Counted from the stretch's first letter, positions 22,240-34,292 are shown. The stretch is 64,000 nucleotides of DNA from Ancylobacter vacuolatus (GCF_030813595.1 NZ_JAUSUH010000015.1:1-64000); one strand, 5' to 3'. Translations and numbers: made by a program. Notes: generated by a model not told the origin, from the sequence alone.

Positions 22240-22311
22240 GGCGTGCCTTTCGCCCTTGCGGGCCTCGCGAGAGGGGGTCGTGGCGGCGCGGGTTGGGGGC
22301 GCCGGCCGCCT

Positions 22312-22545
22312 TCAGTCGGGTACATTGGTCTGAAGCGCGAGGGCGTGCAACACGCCGCCCATCTGGCCCTTCAGCGTCGCATAGACCATCTGATGCTGCT
22401 GCACTCGGCTCTTGCCGCGGAAGCTCTCGGCGATCACGGTCGCGGCATAGTGATTGCCGTCGCCGGCGAGATCGCGGATCTCGACCGAGGCGTCCGGCAG
22501 ACCTTCCTTGATCAGCCGTTCGATTTCGGCTGCTTCCATTGCCAT
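22312..22545 (-). CDS. BolA family protein
   Basis: 77-residue BolA-like protein. The class-II KH-like fold signature is visible in DGNHYAATVIAESFRGKSRV followed by QQHQMVYATLKGQMGGVLHAL, with the conserved His residues expected to ligate a [2Fe-2S] cluster jointly with monothiol glutaredoxin. Length and absence of an extra domain fit the IbaG/BolA2 type better than the longer BolA1. It lies 13 bp downstream of purL and just upstream of grxD, supporting one transcript. Confidence 0.94.
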   Translation of the reverse strand: MAMEAAEIERLIKEGLPDASVEIRDLAGDGNHYAATVIAESFRGKSRVQQHQMVYATLKGQMGGVLHALALQTNVPD

Positions 22546-22558
22546 CAGACAGGCTCCC

Positions 22559-24772
<2,214 letters not shown>

Positions 24773-24817
24773 GCGAAGGCCGTCATTCCGTTACGCGGTC
24801 GGGCAGGGCGGGCGGGG

Positions 24818-25516
24818 TCACGCCTTCTCCAGCGCGCCGACGATGCTTTCGAACAAAGCGCGCCCGTCGGTCGGGCCGACCACCGGGTCCACATGGTTTT
24901 CGGGGTGCGGCATCAGGCCGAGCACGTTCAGCTTCTCGGAGACGATGCCGGCGATGGAGTTGGCGGCGCCGTTGAGCACCTGCGCGTCGTCGCGGTGCCC
25001 GTCCGGCATCACATAGCGGAACAGCACGCGCCCTTCCTCCTCCAGCCGCTTCAGCGTCGCTGCGTCGGCGGTGTAGTTGCCCTCGCCATGGGCGACGGGG
25101 TAGCGCACGATGGCGCCCCGCGCGTAGCGGCGGGTGAAGGGGGTGTCGTTGCGCTCAACCTTCAAGAGCGCCTCGCGGCAGATGAAGCGCAGGCGGGCGT
25201 TGCGCACGAGCACGCCGGGCAGCAGCCCGCTCTCGCACAGGATCTGGAAGCCATTGCAGATGCCGAGCACCAGCCCGCCGCGGGCGGCATGGGCGCGCAC
25301 CGCCTCCATGATCGGGGCGCGGGCGGCGATGGCGCCGCAGCGCAGATAGTCGCCATAGGAAAAGCCGCCCGGCAGGACGACGAGATCGGTGCCCGGGGGA
25401 AGCGCGGTGTCGGCGTGCCAGACCATGGCCGGCTTGACGCCCGAGACCATGTGGAGCGCGCGTGCGACATCGCCCTCGCGGTTGGAGCCGGGAAAGACGA
25501 GGACGGCGGATTTCAT
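24818..25516 (-). CDS. purQ: Phosphoribosylformylglycinamidine synthase glutaminase subunit PurQ
   Basis: Class I glutamine amidotransferase that supplies ammonia to PurL. The 232-residue protein starts MKSAVLVFPGSNREGDVARA. The nucleophile Cys sits in GLVLGICNGFQIL, the oxyanion region in LVVLPGGFSYGDYLR, and the His/Glu pair in GLMPHPENHVDP. It lies 4 bp downstream of purS and 45 bp upstream of purL. Confidence 0.98.
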   Translation of the reverse strand: MKSAVLVFPGSNREGDVARALHMVSGVKPAMVWHADTALPPGTDLVVLPGGFSYGDYLRCGAIAARAPIMEAVRAHAARGGLVLGICNGFQILCESGLLPGVLVRNARLRFICREALLKVERNDTPFTRRYARGAIVRYPVAHGEGNYTADAATLKRLEEEGRVLFRYVMPDGHRDDAQVLNGAANSIAGIVSEKLNVLGLMPHPENHVDPVVGPTDGRALFESIVGALEKA

Positions 25517-25520
25517 GGCG

Positions 25521-25763
25521 TCAGTCCACGAGCTCGATGCGGTAGGTTTCGATCACCGTATTGGCGAGCAGCTTCTCGCAGGCGTCCTTCAGCGTCGCCT
25601 CGGCCTTGGCCGGATCGCTGGTGTCCAGCTCGACATCGAAGACCTTGCCCTGGCGGACGCTGGAGACGCCGGGGACGCCGAGCGAGCGCAGGGCGCCCTC
25701 AATGGCCTTGCCCTGCGGATCGAGCACGGCGGATTTCAGGGTGACGAGGACGCGCGCCTTCAT
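25521..25763 (-). CDS. purS: Phosphoribosylformylglycinamidine synthase subunit PurS
   Basis: 80-residue structural subunit that bridges PurQ and PurL so that ammonia is channelled. It shows the typical KARVLVTLKSAVLDPQGKAI start, VRQGKVFDVEL middle and VIETYRIELVD end. It is the first gene of purSQL, placed 152 bp after purC with a terminator-like hairpin in between. Confidence 0.97.
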   Translation of the reverse strand: MKARVLVTLKSAVLDPQGKAIEGALRSLGVPGVSSVRQGKVFDVELDTSDPAKAEATLKDACEKLLANTVIETYRIELVD

Positions 25764-25802
25764 GGATCACTCTCGGGCAGGTTCGTGCGACAGAAGCAGC
25801 GG

Positions 25803-25834
25803 GAAAAACAGAAACGGGGGCTTTGAGGCCCCCG
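25803..25834 (-). terminator. Intrinsic terminator or attenuator between purC and purS
   Basis: On the minus strand CGGGGGC-type arms (25829-25834 with 25815-25821) enclose a 6-nt loop and are followed by GTTTCTGTTTTT. It comes after the purC stop (25916) and before the purS start (25763). It could end the purC transcript or limit read-through into purSQL. Confidence 0.8.
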
Positions 25835-25915
25835 CCTACCATTTGGCCGCGAACGGCTCAATGCTGGAATGCGGAATGGCTGACCCGAGGGCAGCGCATC
25901 ACGCATCCGGCATCA

Positions 25916-26695
25916 TCACTCTTCGGGTTCGGACTTCACCAGAACCGGACCGCCCGTCTGGACGCGCTCGTTCTCGGACATGATGCCGAGGCGACGGGCG
26001 ACTTCCGAATAGGCTTCGACCAGCCCGCCCATGTCGCGGCGGAAGCGGTCCTTGTCGAGCTTGTCGTTCGACTTGATGTCCCACAGCCGGCACGAATCCG
26101 GGCTGATCTCGTCGGCAACGACGATCCGCATCATGTCGTTTTCCCATAGGCGGCCGCATTCCATCTTGAAGTCCACAAGACGGATGCCGACGCCGAGGAA
26201 AAGGCCCGAGAGGAAATCGTTGACGCGGATCGCCAGGGCGATGATGTCGTCGATTTCCTGAGTCGTGGCCCAGCCGAACGCGGTGATGTGCTCTTCCGAC
26301 ACCAGCGGGTCGTTAAGCGCGTCGTTCTTGTAATAGAACTCGATGATCGAGCGCGGGAGCTGCGTGCCTTCCTCGATGCCGAGGCGGGTCGACAGCGAGC
26401 CGGCGGCGACATTGCGCACGACGACTTCCAGCGGGATGATCTCGACCTCGCGGATGAGCTGCTCGCGCATGTTCAGCCGCTTGATGAAATGCGTGGGGAC
26501 ACCGATCTCGTTCAGTCTCAGGAAGACATATTCCGAGATGCGGTTGTTCAGCACGCCTTTGCCGTCGATGACATCGTGCTTCTTGTTGTTGAAGGCGGTG
26601 GCGTCATCCTTGAAGTGCTGGATCAGGGTGCCGGGCTCAGGACCTTCATACAGGACCTTCGCCTTACCTTCATAAATGCGGCGGCGGCGGCTCAT
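25916..26695 (-). CDS. purC: SAICAR synthetase
   Basis: Phosphoribosylaminoimidazole-succinocarboxamide synthase, joining CAIR and aspartate with ATP. Starting at ATG 26695 gives 259 residues beginning [20 protein letters not shown], as in related alphaproteobacteria. A frame-matched ATG at 26725 would add ten residues. Motifs seen are [20 protein letters not shown], the SRIG-like region [13 protein letters not shown] and [13 protein letters not shown], as well as [11 protein letters not shown]. It leads the purC-purSQL group. The 343-bp region upstream is shared with the divergent zeta-subunit gene. Confidence 0.97.
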   Translation of the reverse strand: MSRRRRIYEGKAKVLYEGPEPGTLIQHFKDDATAFNNKKHDVIDGKGVLNNRISEYVFLRLNEIGVPTHFIKRLNMREQLIREVEIIPLEVVVRNVAAGSLSTRLGIEEGTQLPRSIIEFYYKNDALNDPLVSEEHITAFGWATTQEIDDIIALAIRVNDFLSGLFLGVGIRLVDFKMECGRLWENDMMRIVVADEISPDSCRLWDIKSNDKLDKDRFRRDMGGLVEAYSEVARRLGIMSENERVQTGGPVLVKSEPEE

Positions 26696-26866
26696 GGGTG
26701 GGTACCGTCGGTTGAGGAAGTCCATTAGGATGCCGGGGCTCCGGTTCCGGGTTCACGGCTGGGGGCGCCGCACGTCTGCGCACGCTCGGCGCTCTGACGA
26801 TTCGTCTCGCATTGGTGCTGACACCCTCGCGCCGACACTAGCCCATCGGGGGGGCGGATACAAACG

Positions 26867-26898
26867 CCGCCACGCGGTATGGCGTCCTTGCGTGGCGG
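26867..26898. promoter_or_regulatory. Perfect 9-bp inverted repeat in the purC/zeta divergent region
   Basis: CCGCCACGC (26867-26875) and GCGTGGCGG (26890-26898) are exact inverted repeats with a 14-nt spacer. They lie about 170 bp upstream of purC and 140 bp upstream of the zeta gene, within the 343-bp gap 26696-27038. They could form an mRNA hairpin or an operator. Nothing else was recognised in the gap. Confidence 0.4.
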
Positions 26899-27038
26899 GG
26901 TGCGACACCATCCACCGCAAACGCCGCCGATGAGCGTCACATTGCCGTAGGGCGAGGCGCGCGGCGTCGGCGGCGTTGATTTGGGGCCGGGGTCGGGATA
27001 ATCAAGCCGGCGCTTTTACCGAGACACGGGGCGATCAC

Positions 27039-27362
27039 ATGAGCACGTTCGACAACCGCGAAGATGCGTTCGAGGCCAAGTACGCCCACGACCAGAACCT
27101 GCGGTTCAAGGCCATGGCGCGGCGCAACAAGGCCCTCGGCCTGTGGGCGGCCGAGAAGCTCGGCCTCACGGGCGACGAGGCGAGCACCTATGCCGGCTCC
27201 GTCGTCGCGGCCGATCTGGAAGAGGCCGGCGACGAGGATGTCTACCGCAAGCTGAAGGCGGACTTCGATGCCAAGGGCGTCGACGTGTCCGAGCACCGTA
27301 TCCGTCGCACCATGGACGAACTCCTGGCGGCCGCGATCGAGACGCTGAAGAACGACGGCTGA
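27039..27362 (+). CDS. F1-ATPase inhibitor zeta subunit (DUF1476)
   Basis: 107-residue soluble protein of the DUF1476 family, shown in Paracoccus to be the zeta inhibitor of the F1Fo-ATPase that blocks ATP hydrolysis. The sequence starts MSTFDNREDAFEAKYAHDQN with the helical N-terminal inhibitory segment, followed by LRFKAMARRNKALGLWAAEK and the acidic DLEEAGDEDVYRKLKADF. ATG 27039 was chosen because it matches the family start. The frame is open further upstream. It is monocistronic and divergent from purC. Confidence 0.92.
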   Translation: MSTFDNREDAFEAKYAHDQNLRFKAMARRNKALGLWAAEKLGLTGDEASTYAGSVVAADLEEAGDEDVYRKLKADFDAKGVDVSEHRIRRTMDELLAAAIETLKNDG

Positions 27363-27740
27363 CGCCTCGTTTCCGCCAGCGCCACACTCCAGCGCCGGCC
27401 GGCAACTTCCGGCCTGCGACGCATGCCCGGCCACTATCGGCCGTGCGGCGCCCTGCCGACGATGGATGGCCACGCCGTTCCGTCCGGCGGATCACCATCC
27501 TCTGCCTCGCCTCGGCCTTGCCGCGCGGCGCCCCGCCGGGCGCGGGCGCTTGCACCGCTGCGGCTGGCGGACGGATGAGCGCGGCCCTTCGTCTCCTGGT
27601 CCCTTCAGGTCCGGCGCGGCGCGCGCCGGACGGCGATAGGTAATGCAACCAATTTCGCCCGATTCGATTGGTACCGAGGATGGATATCGATCGGGTCCGC
27701 CGGGAAACGTGGCCTCAGGCGCTCCCTCAGGGAGGTTCAC
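27363..27740. other. Intergenic region between zeta gene and SH3 gene
   Basis: No gene seen. A GGCCGG/CCGGCC hairpin at 27398-27415 follows the zeta stop and may mark its 3' end. An inverted repeat ACCAAT (27648-27653) and ATTGGT (27667-27672) lies about 70 bp upstream of the SH3 gene and could be an operator. Confidence 0.4.
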
Positions 27741-28445
27741 ATGCAAAAAATCTTCAAAACGCTGGCACTCGCCGCCAGCCTTCTCGTCGGCGGGGCGGCG
27801 TTTACCGCCGCGTCGGCTGCGGTGGTGACGCGCGATCTCAATGTGCGCGCCGGCCCCGGCACAAATTTTCGTGTGATCGGCACGCTGCCGGGCGGCACGC
27901 GGGTGAATGTCGGCGGTTGCCAGGGCAATTGGTGCCAGGCGGCCGGCGGCTGGGTGAGCGCCAGCTATCTCGCCGGCGGCAACCAGACCGTGATGGTCAA
28001 CCCCAATTACGTCGCGGACGATGTCGCCCTTGGCGTCGGCGCCTTCGCGCTTGGCGCCGTGGCGGGCTCAGCCTGGGGGCCGGGTTGGGGCGGCGGCTAT
28101 TACGGGCCCGGTCCCGGCTGGGGCTATTACGGCCCGGGCTGGCGCCCGCGCCCGGTGTGGTGGGGTGGTCGTCCGGGCTGGGGCCCGCGTCCGGGCTGGG
28201 GCCCGCGTCCCGGCTGGGGCCCGCGTCCCGGTTGGGGTCCGCGTCCGGGTTGGGGGCCGCGTCCGGGCTGGGGGCCTCGTCCCGGTCGTCCGGGCTGGGC
28301 CGGTCCGCGTCCGGGTCGCCCGGGCTGGGGCGGTCGTCCCGGCATGGGCCCGCGCCCGGTCTTCGTGCGCGGCGGCGGCTTCAGCGGCGGCCCGCGCGGA
28401 TTCGGCGGGCGCGGCTTTGGCGGTGGCGGGCGCGGCTGGCGCTGA
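27741..28445 (+). CDS. Exported SH3-domain protein with Trp/Pro/Gly repeat tail
   Basis: 234-residue secreted or periplasmic protein of unknown role. A Sec signal peptide covers residues 1-26 (ends AASAAV). One bacterial SH3 domain follows at about 27-77, with DLNVRAGPGTNFRVIGTLPGG and the paired Cys in GGCQGNWCQAAGGWV, a fold that binds peptidoglycan peptides in related proteins. Residues from about 105 are Gly-rich, then six exact RPGWGP hexapeptides, then an RGGGFSGG/RGFGG tail. GGGAGG upstream supports ATG 27741. A terminator follows. Alternative: a cationic surface or wall-associated structural protein. Confidence 0.85.
   Translation: MQKIFKTLALAASLLVGGAAFTAASAAVVTRDLNVRAGPGTNFRVIGTLPGGTRVNVGGCQGNWCQAAGGWVSASYLAGGNQTVMVNPNYVADDVALGVGAFALGAVAGSAWGPGWGGGYYGPGPGWGYYGPGWRPRPVWWGGRPGWGPRPGWGPRPGWGPRPGWGPRPGWGPRPGWGPRPGRPGWAGPRPGRPGWGGRPGMGPRPVFVRGGGFSGGPRGFGGRGFGGGGRGWR
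28170..28277 (+). repeat. Six 18-bp tandem repeats encoding RPGWGP
   Basis: Six consecutive 18-nt units, mostly differing only at third codon positions, each encoding Arg-Pro-Gly-Trp-Gly-Pro. A degenerate unit with an inserted RP follows. Such short perfect arrays are prone to slip in copy number. Confidence 0.95.
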
Positions 28446-28469
28446 CCTGCTCGCATCCGTTCTTACGAG

Positions 28470-28497
28470 AGAGGCCGGGGGAAACCCCGGCCTCTTT
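28470..28497. terminator. Convergent intrinsic terminator (SH3 gene / purB)
   Basis: AGAGGCCGGGG (28470-28480) pairs with CCCCGGCCTCT (28485-28495) around GAAA, followed by TTT on the plus strand. It sits between the SH3 stop (28445) and the purB stop (28512) and can serve both. Confidence 0.85.
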
Positions 28498-28511
28498 GCG
28501 TTGCGGCATGG

Positions 28512-29819
<1,308 letters not shown>

Positions 29820-29970
29820 GGGCGGGCTCTTTCGTCGTGGGTCGGGGTCAGGCGCGGCATTAGCAGGCAATCGGGGCTGGGTGCAACGGCGTGCCCAACA
29901 CGGAAAAATTGTTATAGATAAAAATACAACGTAAGATGGTGCCGCTCATTCTCTGGCCGGGGGGCCTGAT

Positions 29971-30603
29971 ATGCCGCTGATCCAGGTTTCGCCGTGGCTC
30001 GCCCACGGCAATCGCAAGCATCCGCCGTCGCTTATCGTTCTGCATGCTACCGCAGGCTCGACCGCATCCTCCAGTATCAACCATCTGCGCGGCGTCGGCT
30101 TGAGCTATCACTACATCATCGCGCGCGACGGGAAGGATTCCGCCAAGAGCGAGAACGCCAACGGGACGGCGCCGATCATCTATCACTGCGTGCCGACGGC
30201 GAACCGGGCCTTTCATGTGGCCTCGCAGGTGCCCACGCCATCCGGTCAGGGGGCCTGCAACGAGACCGGCATCGGCGTCTCGCTTGCCAATATTCAGCGC
30301 AGCAGCAATCCGGAGCCTTATCCGCCGGCGCAGCTTGCCGCGCTGGATGAGCTCGTCGCGAAGATACTGGCGGAGAATCCCACGGTGCGGTGGCTGACAA
30401 CCCACGCCGTCGTCCAGCCCTGGAACCGCGCCGATCCGCGCGGCATCGACGGTTCAGCGATGGCCCGCAAGCACGACCTGACATGGTGGCAGCCGACGCC
30501 GGAACAGATCGACCAGCACAGACCGCCAAAGCCGCGCGTCGCCGGGGGCGGGCCAGTTCGCCCAGCTGTAGTCGCCCCGGCTCAGGCTGCCGGCCGCGCG
30601 TGA
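29971..30603 (+). CDS. N-acetylmuramoyl-L-alanine amidase (Amidase_2)
   Basis: 210-residue zinc amidase of the T7-lysozyme/AmpD fold. Expected zinc-binding residues are H25 in LIVLHATAGS and His in TTHAVVQPWNRADPRG, with a conserved loop LSYHYIIARDGK and a YHCVPTANRAFH segment. The usual Lys of the RKxDP motif is Asn-Arg-Ala-Asp here. No signal peptide is seen, so it would act in the cytoplasm, like AmpD recycling enzymes, or need a holin, like phage endolysins. No phage genes surround it. A Pro/Ala-rich tail follows residue 180. Confidence 0.85.
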   Translation: MPLIQVSPWLAHGNRKHPPSLIVLHATAGSTASSSINHLRGVGLSYHYIIARDGKDSAKSENANGTAPIIYHCVPTANRAFHVASQVPTPSGQGACNETGIGVSLANIQRSSNPEPYPPAQLAALDELVAKILAENPTVRWLTTHAVVQPWNRADPRGIDGSAMARKHDLTWWQPTPEQIDQHRPPKPRVAGGGPVRPAVVAPAQAAGRA

Positions 30604-30607
30604 GCGC

Positions 30608-31294
30608 TCACACAAGCTCGCCGCGTGCCCGCAGCGCGGCGCTGCGGATGGCGTCGATATTGCCGGCATAGGCCTGTGCGCCGCCCTTGAACACGGCGGA
30701 GCCGGCGACCAGCGCGTTGGCGCCGGCCTTGATGCAGGCGGCGGCGGTGTCCTTGGTGACGCCGCCGTCGATCTCGATATGGATCGGCCGCTCGGCGACC
30801 ATGGAGGACAGGGTAGTCACCTTGTCCATGACCGAGGGGATGAAGGCCTGGCCGCCAAAACCGGGATTGACCGTCATCACGATGATGACGTCGATCAGGT
30901 CGAGCACATGCTCCACCGCATTGGCAGGGGTGGCGGGATTGAGCGCGACGCCGGCCTTCTTGCCCAGCGCGCGGATCGCCTGCAGTGAGCGATGCAGGTG
31001 CGGGCCGGCTTCGGCATGGACGGTGATGTGGTCGGCGCCCGCCTTGGCGAAGGCTTCCAGATACGGGTCCGCCGGCGCGATCATCAGATGCACGTCGAAG
31101 GGTTTTGCCGAGAACGGCCGCACCGCCTTCACCACATCCGGGCCGAAGGAGATGTTGGGCACGAAATGCCCGTCCATCACGTCGATATGAATCCAGTCGG
31201 CACCGGCGGCATCTACCGCGCGGACTTCCTCGCCGAAGCGCGCGAAGTCGCAGGCGAGGATGGAGGGGGAGAGGATCAGCGGGCGTGTGGTCAT
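30608..31294 (-). CDS. rpe: Ribulose-phosphate 3-epimerase
   Basis: TIM-barrel enzyme interconverting ribulose 5-phosphate and xylulose 5-phosphate in the pentose phosphate and Calvin pathways. The 228-residue protein begins [20 protein letters not shown]. Metal and catalytic motifs are [41 protein letters not shown] and [16 protein letters not shown] 31294 is supported by GGAG 8 nt upstream. The open frame extends 18 residues further. It is convergent with the amidase, 4 bp apart. No Calvin-cycle genes are adjacent. Confidence 0.97.
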   Translation of the reverse strand: MTTRPLILSPSILACDFARFGEEVRAVDAAGADWIHIDVMDGHFVPNISFGPDVVKAVRPFSAKPFDVHLMIAPADPYLEAFAKAGADHITVHAEAGPHLHRSLQAIRALGKKAGVALNPATPANAVEHVLDLIDVIIVMTVNPGFGGQAFIPSVMDKVTTLSSMVAERPIHIEIDGGVTKDTAAACIKAGANALVAGSAVFKGGAQAYAGNIDAIRSAALRARGELV

Positions 31295-31372
31295 GGCGGG
31301 GGCTCCGGCTGTTTGCCGGGGCGTAGCATCAAGGCGCCGGGGCGGCAATGCCGTCCCGGCGTTCTCTAGGGC

Positions 31373-33538
31373 TCAGAGGCCGCAGGAGGCGGAGAGCGTG
31401 CCCACCGGCACCGTCGCCCCGCCAATAGCGAACACCTGTCCGCCGGTCTGCGTGAGTTCGGTGCCGGACCACTGGCCGGCATCGGCCGAGCAGGGGACAG
31501 ACACGTTGCTGGTGGCGATGTCGCCGGAAATGTCCTGGATCGGACCCGAGACATAGACGGCGGAGCTGCCGCTGGCGATCACCTCCACATCGGTGAAGCT
31601 CACCCCCGTCACCGGTCCGCCGGCGAAGCCATAGGCGTCGCCATAGAAATAGACGCCATAGCTGCCGGGGTTGGAGATGGTGACATTGGTGAAGCTGATG
31701 TCGCTCGACGGGTTGAGGAAGATGCCGGCGCGGTAGGTGTCCTCGATGAAGGCATTGGACACCGCGATGTCGGTGGTCACGCCCGGCAGGTTGAAGGACG
31801 AGGCGAACATCAGCCCGTTGATGCCGCCCTTCAGCGTCAGGTCGTCGAGCACGGCATGCGTGGTCTTTTGCAGCACGATCAGGTCCATTGAGCGCTGCAT
31901 GGCGGAATTGTCGATGCTGATCGAGCGCAGCTCCGCCCCGTCGACGCCGACCAGCAGTATGCCCTCGCGGCGGCTGTTGACGATGGAGAGGTTCTGCACG
32001 GTGAGGTTGCCGCTCTGGCCGGTGATGGTGTTCTCCCAGTCGATCTCCTCATACTGGCTGCCGACAAAGAGGCCGTAGGTGACGTTTTCCATCGACACGT
32101 CGCGGATGGTCAGGTCCTCTACCGCCAGCGCGGCGATGCCGGCATTGCGCACGACATTGGGATTGAAGATCGACCATTCGCATTCCGTGTTGTTCTCGCA
32201 GGTGGCGAGGTCGTGGATGCGGGTGGAGGCGATGGTGGCGCCGGAGACGCTTTCCAGCGAGATGCCGTGCTCGGCGGTGCCGGATATGTCGAGATCGCGC
32301 ATCACGATGCCGGAGACGCCTTCCGCCACCACGCCGGAGCGGCCGCCACGCAGGGCGAGCGAGGCCACCGCGCTGCGGTTGCCCTCCAGCGAGAGCACAT
32401 CGTCGAGCGGGTCGGTGCCGTTCAGCGTCGCCGCCGGCAGCGCATTGCGGAACACCGCCGTGCCGCCGCTCACCGCGCCGCGCACGGCGAGCGCGCCGCC
32501 GCCGCCGAGCAGATACTGGCCGGTGCCGAGCGCGACGGTGGAATCGACGTCGACCGTGCCGGAGGCGAGCACAAGCGCGCCATTCCCGGCCGTCACCAGC
32601 CGGGCGTTGATGGTGCCGGCATCGTCGCCCGCGCCGATGGCGACCACCCGGCCGGCAACCGCGCCGGTTTCGGTATAGACCGCCGCCTCCGCCGCGCCGG
32701 TGGCGCCGACATGGGTGCGGATCGCATCCGAGCGCTCGACCCGACGGTAGAGCGGGTCATAGGGCGCCTGGCCTGAGGTGTCGCCGAGCGGCACGCGCAG
32801 CCGGGCGAGGAAGATGCCCTGCGTGTCGTATTGCTCGTCATAGGTCAGCCCGGCAATGAGCGTCAGCCGCGAGCCATTGCCGAAGGCGGGAAGGCCGGCG
32901 CGCGAGACTTCGACCCGCGCGGAGACGCCCGGCACGTCCTCGACGCCTTCACCGGTGTACCAGTAGCCGCCAGCGAAGAGCTTGATCTGCGTGAGATCAT
33001 CCGGCGTGAGGAAGGGCAGGCGGTAGCCGATCTCGCCATCGAAGCCCTGCAGCGCGGTTTCCTCGCCGGCGCGGAACACCAGGCGCCCGGCCTCGATCAG
33101 CGCGGCATTGGCGCTGGCCAGCGCGGCCTCAAGGTCGCCCACCGGGAGATAGCCATTGGCGCGCAACTCCCAATCCTGGCTCAGCGCCTCGACGCCGAGG
33201 CCGAACTGGGTGAAGTCGTTGTCGTACTGGCTGTTCAGATAGTCGAAATAGCCATTGATGCCGTAAACCCAGCCATTCTCATGCCGGAAGCGATAGCCAA
33301 GGCCCACCGAGCCCTGCTCGATTTCCTGCTCACTGCCGAAGCTGGCGCGGGCATCGAGGAACAGCAGCCTGTCCGTGTCGCCCAGCATGGGAAGGAACAG
33401 GTCGAAGCTGCCAAAGCCCTCGTTTCCTACGCTGCCGAGCGTGGCTTCCACCGAGGCGGGGGAAATGCCCCGCGGGTCGGCCATTGCCGGCAGACTCACC
33501 GTTGCCGCGACGATCACGGGAAGTACGGCGCGTCTCAT
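31373..33538 (-). CDS. Inverse autotransporter (intimin/invasin-like) with beta-helix passenger
   Basis: 721-residue surface protein. A signal peptide (residues 1-20, ending SLPAMA) is followed by an inverse-autotransporter barrel at about 25-290: GFGSFDLFLPMLGDTDRLLF, SVGLGYRFRHENGWVYGING, YFDYLNSQYDNDFTQFGLGV and ELRANGYLPVG are all hallmark strand-turn motifs. From about 350 to 690 comes a right-handed parallel beta-helix with short repeats such as DLDISGTAEHGISLESVSGA and NLSIVNSRREGILLVG. The order barrel-then-passenger is that of type Ve secretion. There are no Ig-like, LysM or lectin domains. AGGAGA just upstream supports ATG 33538. An adhesive or glycan-binding role is inferred, not shown. 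Confidence 0.9.
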   Translation of the reverse strand: MRRAVLPVIVAATVSLPAMADPRGISPASVEATLGSVGNEGFGSFDLFLPMLGDTDRLLFLDARASFGSEQEIEQGSVGLGYRFRHENGWVYGINGYFDYLNSQYDNDFTQFGLGVEALSQDWELRANGYLPVGDLEAALASANAALIEAGRLVFRAGEETALQGFDGEIGYRLPFLTPDDLTQIKLFAGGYWYTGEGVEDVPGVSARVEVSRAGLPAFGNGSRLTLIAGLTYDEQYDTQGIFLARLRVPLGDTSGQAPYDPLYRRVERSDAIRTHVGATGAAEAAVYTETGAVAGRVVAIGAGDDAGTINARLVTAGNGALVLASGTVDVDSTVALGTGQYLLGGGGALAVRGAVSGGTAVFRNALPAATLNGTDPLDDVLSLEGNRSAVASLALRGGRSGVVAEGVSGIVMRDLDISGTAEHGISLESVSGATIASTRIHDLATCENNTECEWSIFNPNVVRNAGIAALAVEDLTIRDVSMENVTYGLFVGSQYEEIDWENTITGQSGNLTVQNLSIVNSRREGILLVGVDGAELRSISIDNSAMQRSMDLIVLQKTTHAVLDDLTLKGGINGLMFASSFNLPGVTTDIAVSNAFIEDTYRAGIFLNPSSDISFTNVTISNPGSYGVYFYGDAYGFAGGPVTGVSFTDVEVIASGSSAVYVSGPIQDISGDIATSNVSVPCSADAGQWSGTELTQTGGQVFAIGGATVPVGTLSASCGL

Positions 33539-33851
33539 GTGCACTCTCCTGGGAATGTGTCGGGACATTTTCGAACCCGACCCAGCGCGTGCGATAGCAC
33601 CGATTTCCGCCACAAAGAACGACGAACGACTCTAACCTATTGATAATAAATGTATCTTTGAATTGTTCGTATTCTAATGAGGAGGGTCCCGATCCCACCC
33701 CCCGAGCGGGCCCTACGGGCGGCGGGGCCACACCGCAGGACGCTGCGGAACTCCCTTATTGCCGAGCGTGGGGAAAAGGCGTCCCATTACCGCAGCGAAT
33801 CCGCTGCGCGCGAGGCGGCGCCGGAGGCGTGGTCCTGAGGAGGGAAATGTC
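33539..33851. other. Divergent promoter region with AT-rich core
   Basis: This gap contains a marked AT-rich block at about 33620-33680, in contrast to the GC-rich surroundings, probably the promoter area of the inverse autotransporter gene. An inverted repeat GTCGGG (33559-33564) and CCCGAC (33576-33581) lies in its leader. I could not fix exact -35/-10 boxes. Confidence 0.45.
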
Positions 33852-34235
33852 ATGATGAAAAAGAGCATGCTCGCCGCGCTGGCGGTGCTGTCCACCGCCG
33901 GTCTGTTCGGCATGGTGCAGGAAGCCAGCGCCTGGCGCGCCGCCGGCTGCGGCGCGCGCGGCTGTGGCGTTGCGTGGGGCGGCGGCTGGCGCGGCCCCGG
34001 CCATTATTACGGCCCCGGCCGCTATTACGGCCCGGTGCCGCGCGGTGGCGGCGTGGTCGTGGTCAACCCGCGCCCCTATTGGCCGCCCGGCGGCGCGGTC
34101 GCGGCCGGTGCCGCCCTCGGCTTCCTCACCGGCGTCGCCGCCGCCAATCTCGCTGGCCCGCCGCCGCAGCCGAACTATTGCTGGTTCTATACCAACCCGC
34201 AGCGCACCCAGGGCTTCTGGGAACCGTGCCCCTGA
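33852..34235 (+). CDS. Small exported Gly/Tyr/Pro-rich protein
   Basis: 127-residue protein of unknown function. A signal peptide MMKKSMLAALAVLSTAGLFG ends near QEASA (residue 27). Then come a Cys pair AAGCGARGCGVAW, a Gly/Tyr-rich stretch with HYYGPGRYYGPVPRG, a hydrophobic Ala-rich segment GGAVAAGAALGFLTGVAAAN that could be a membrane or aggregation segment, and a C-terminal CWFYTNPQRTQGFWEPCP. The four cysteines could form disulfides. GGAGGG upstream supports the start. Its composition resembles the SH3 protein tail at 27741, suggesting both are envelope proteins. Confidence 0.75.
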   Translation: MMKKSMLAALAVLSTAGLFGMVQEASAWRAAGCGARGCGVAWGGGWRGPGHYYGPGRYYGPVPRGGGVVVVNPRPYWPPGGAVAAGAALGFLTGVAAANLAGPPPQPNYCWFYTNPQRTQGFWEPCP

Positions 34236-34260
34236 TCTGCGCGCCGATCGCGCGTCAATG

Positions 34261-34292
34261 AAAAAAGGGCGGCCGGAACGCGCCGGCCGCCC
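34261..34292 (-). terminator. Intrinsic terminator with T6 on the minus strand
   Basis: GGGCGGCCGG (34267-34276) and CCGGCCGCCC (34283-34292) form a strong stem, and on the minus strand it is followed by six T. It probably ends the glycine betaine transporter transcript (last stop 34464), and the stem may also stop the plus-strand gene at 34235. Confidence 0.85.

Noticed and set aside
28127-28456. 109-residue minus-strand Pro/Gly/Arg ORF
   Set aside because: Mirror of the RPGWGP repeat array in the SH3 gene. No start signals.
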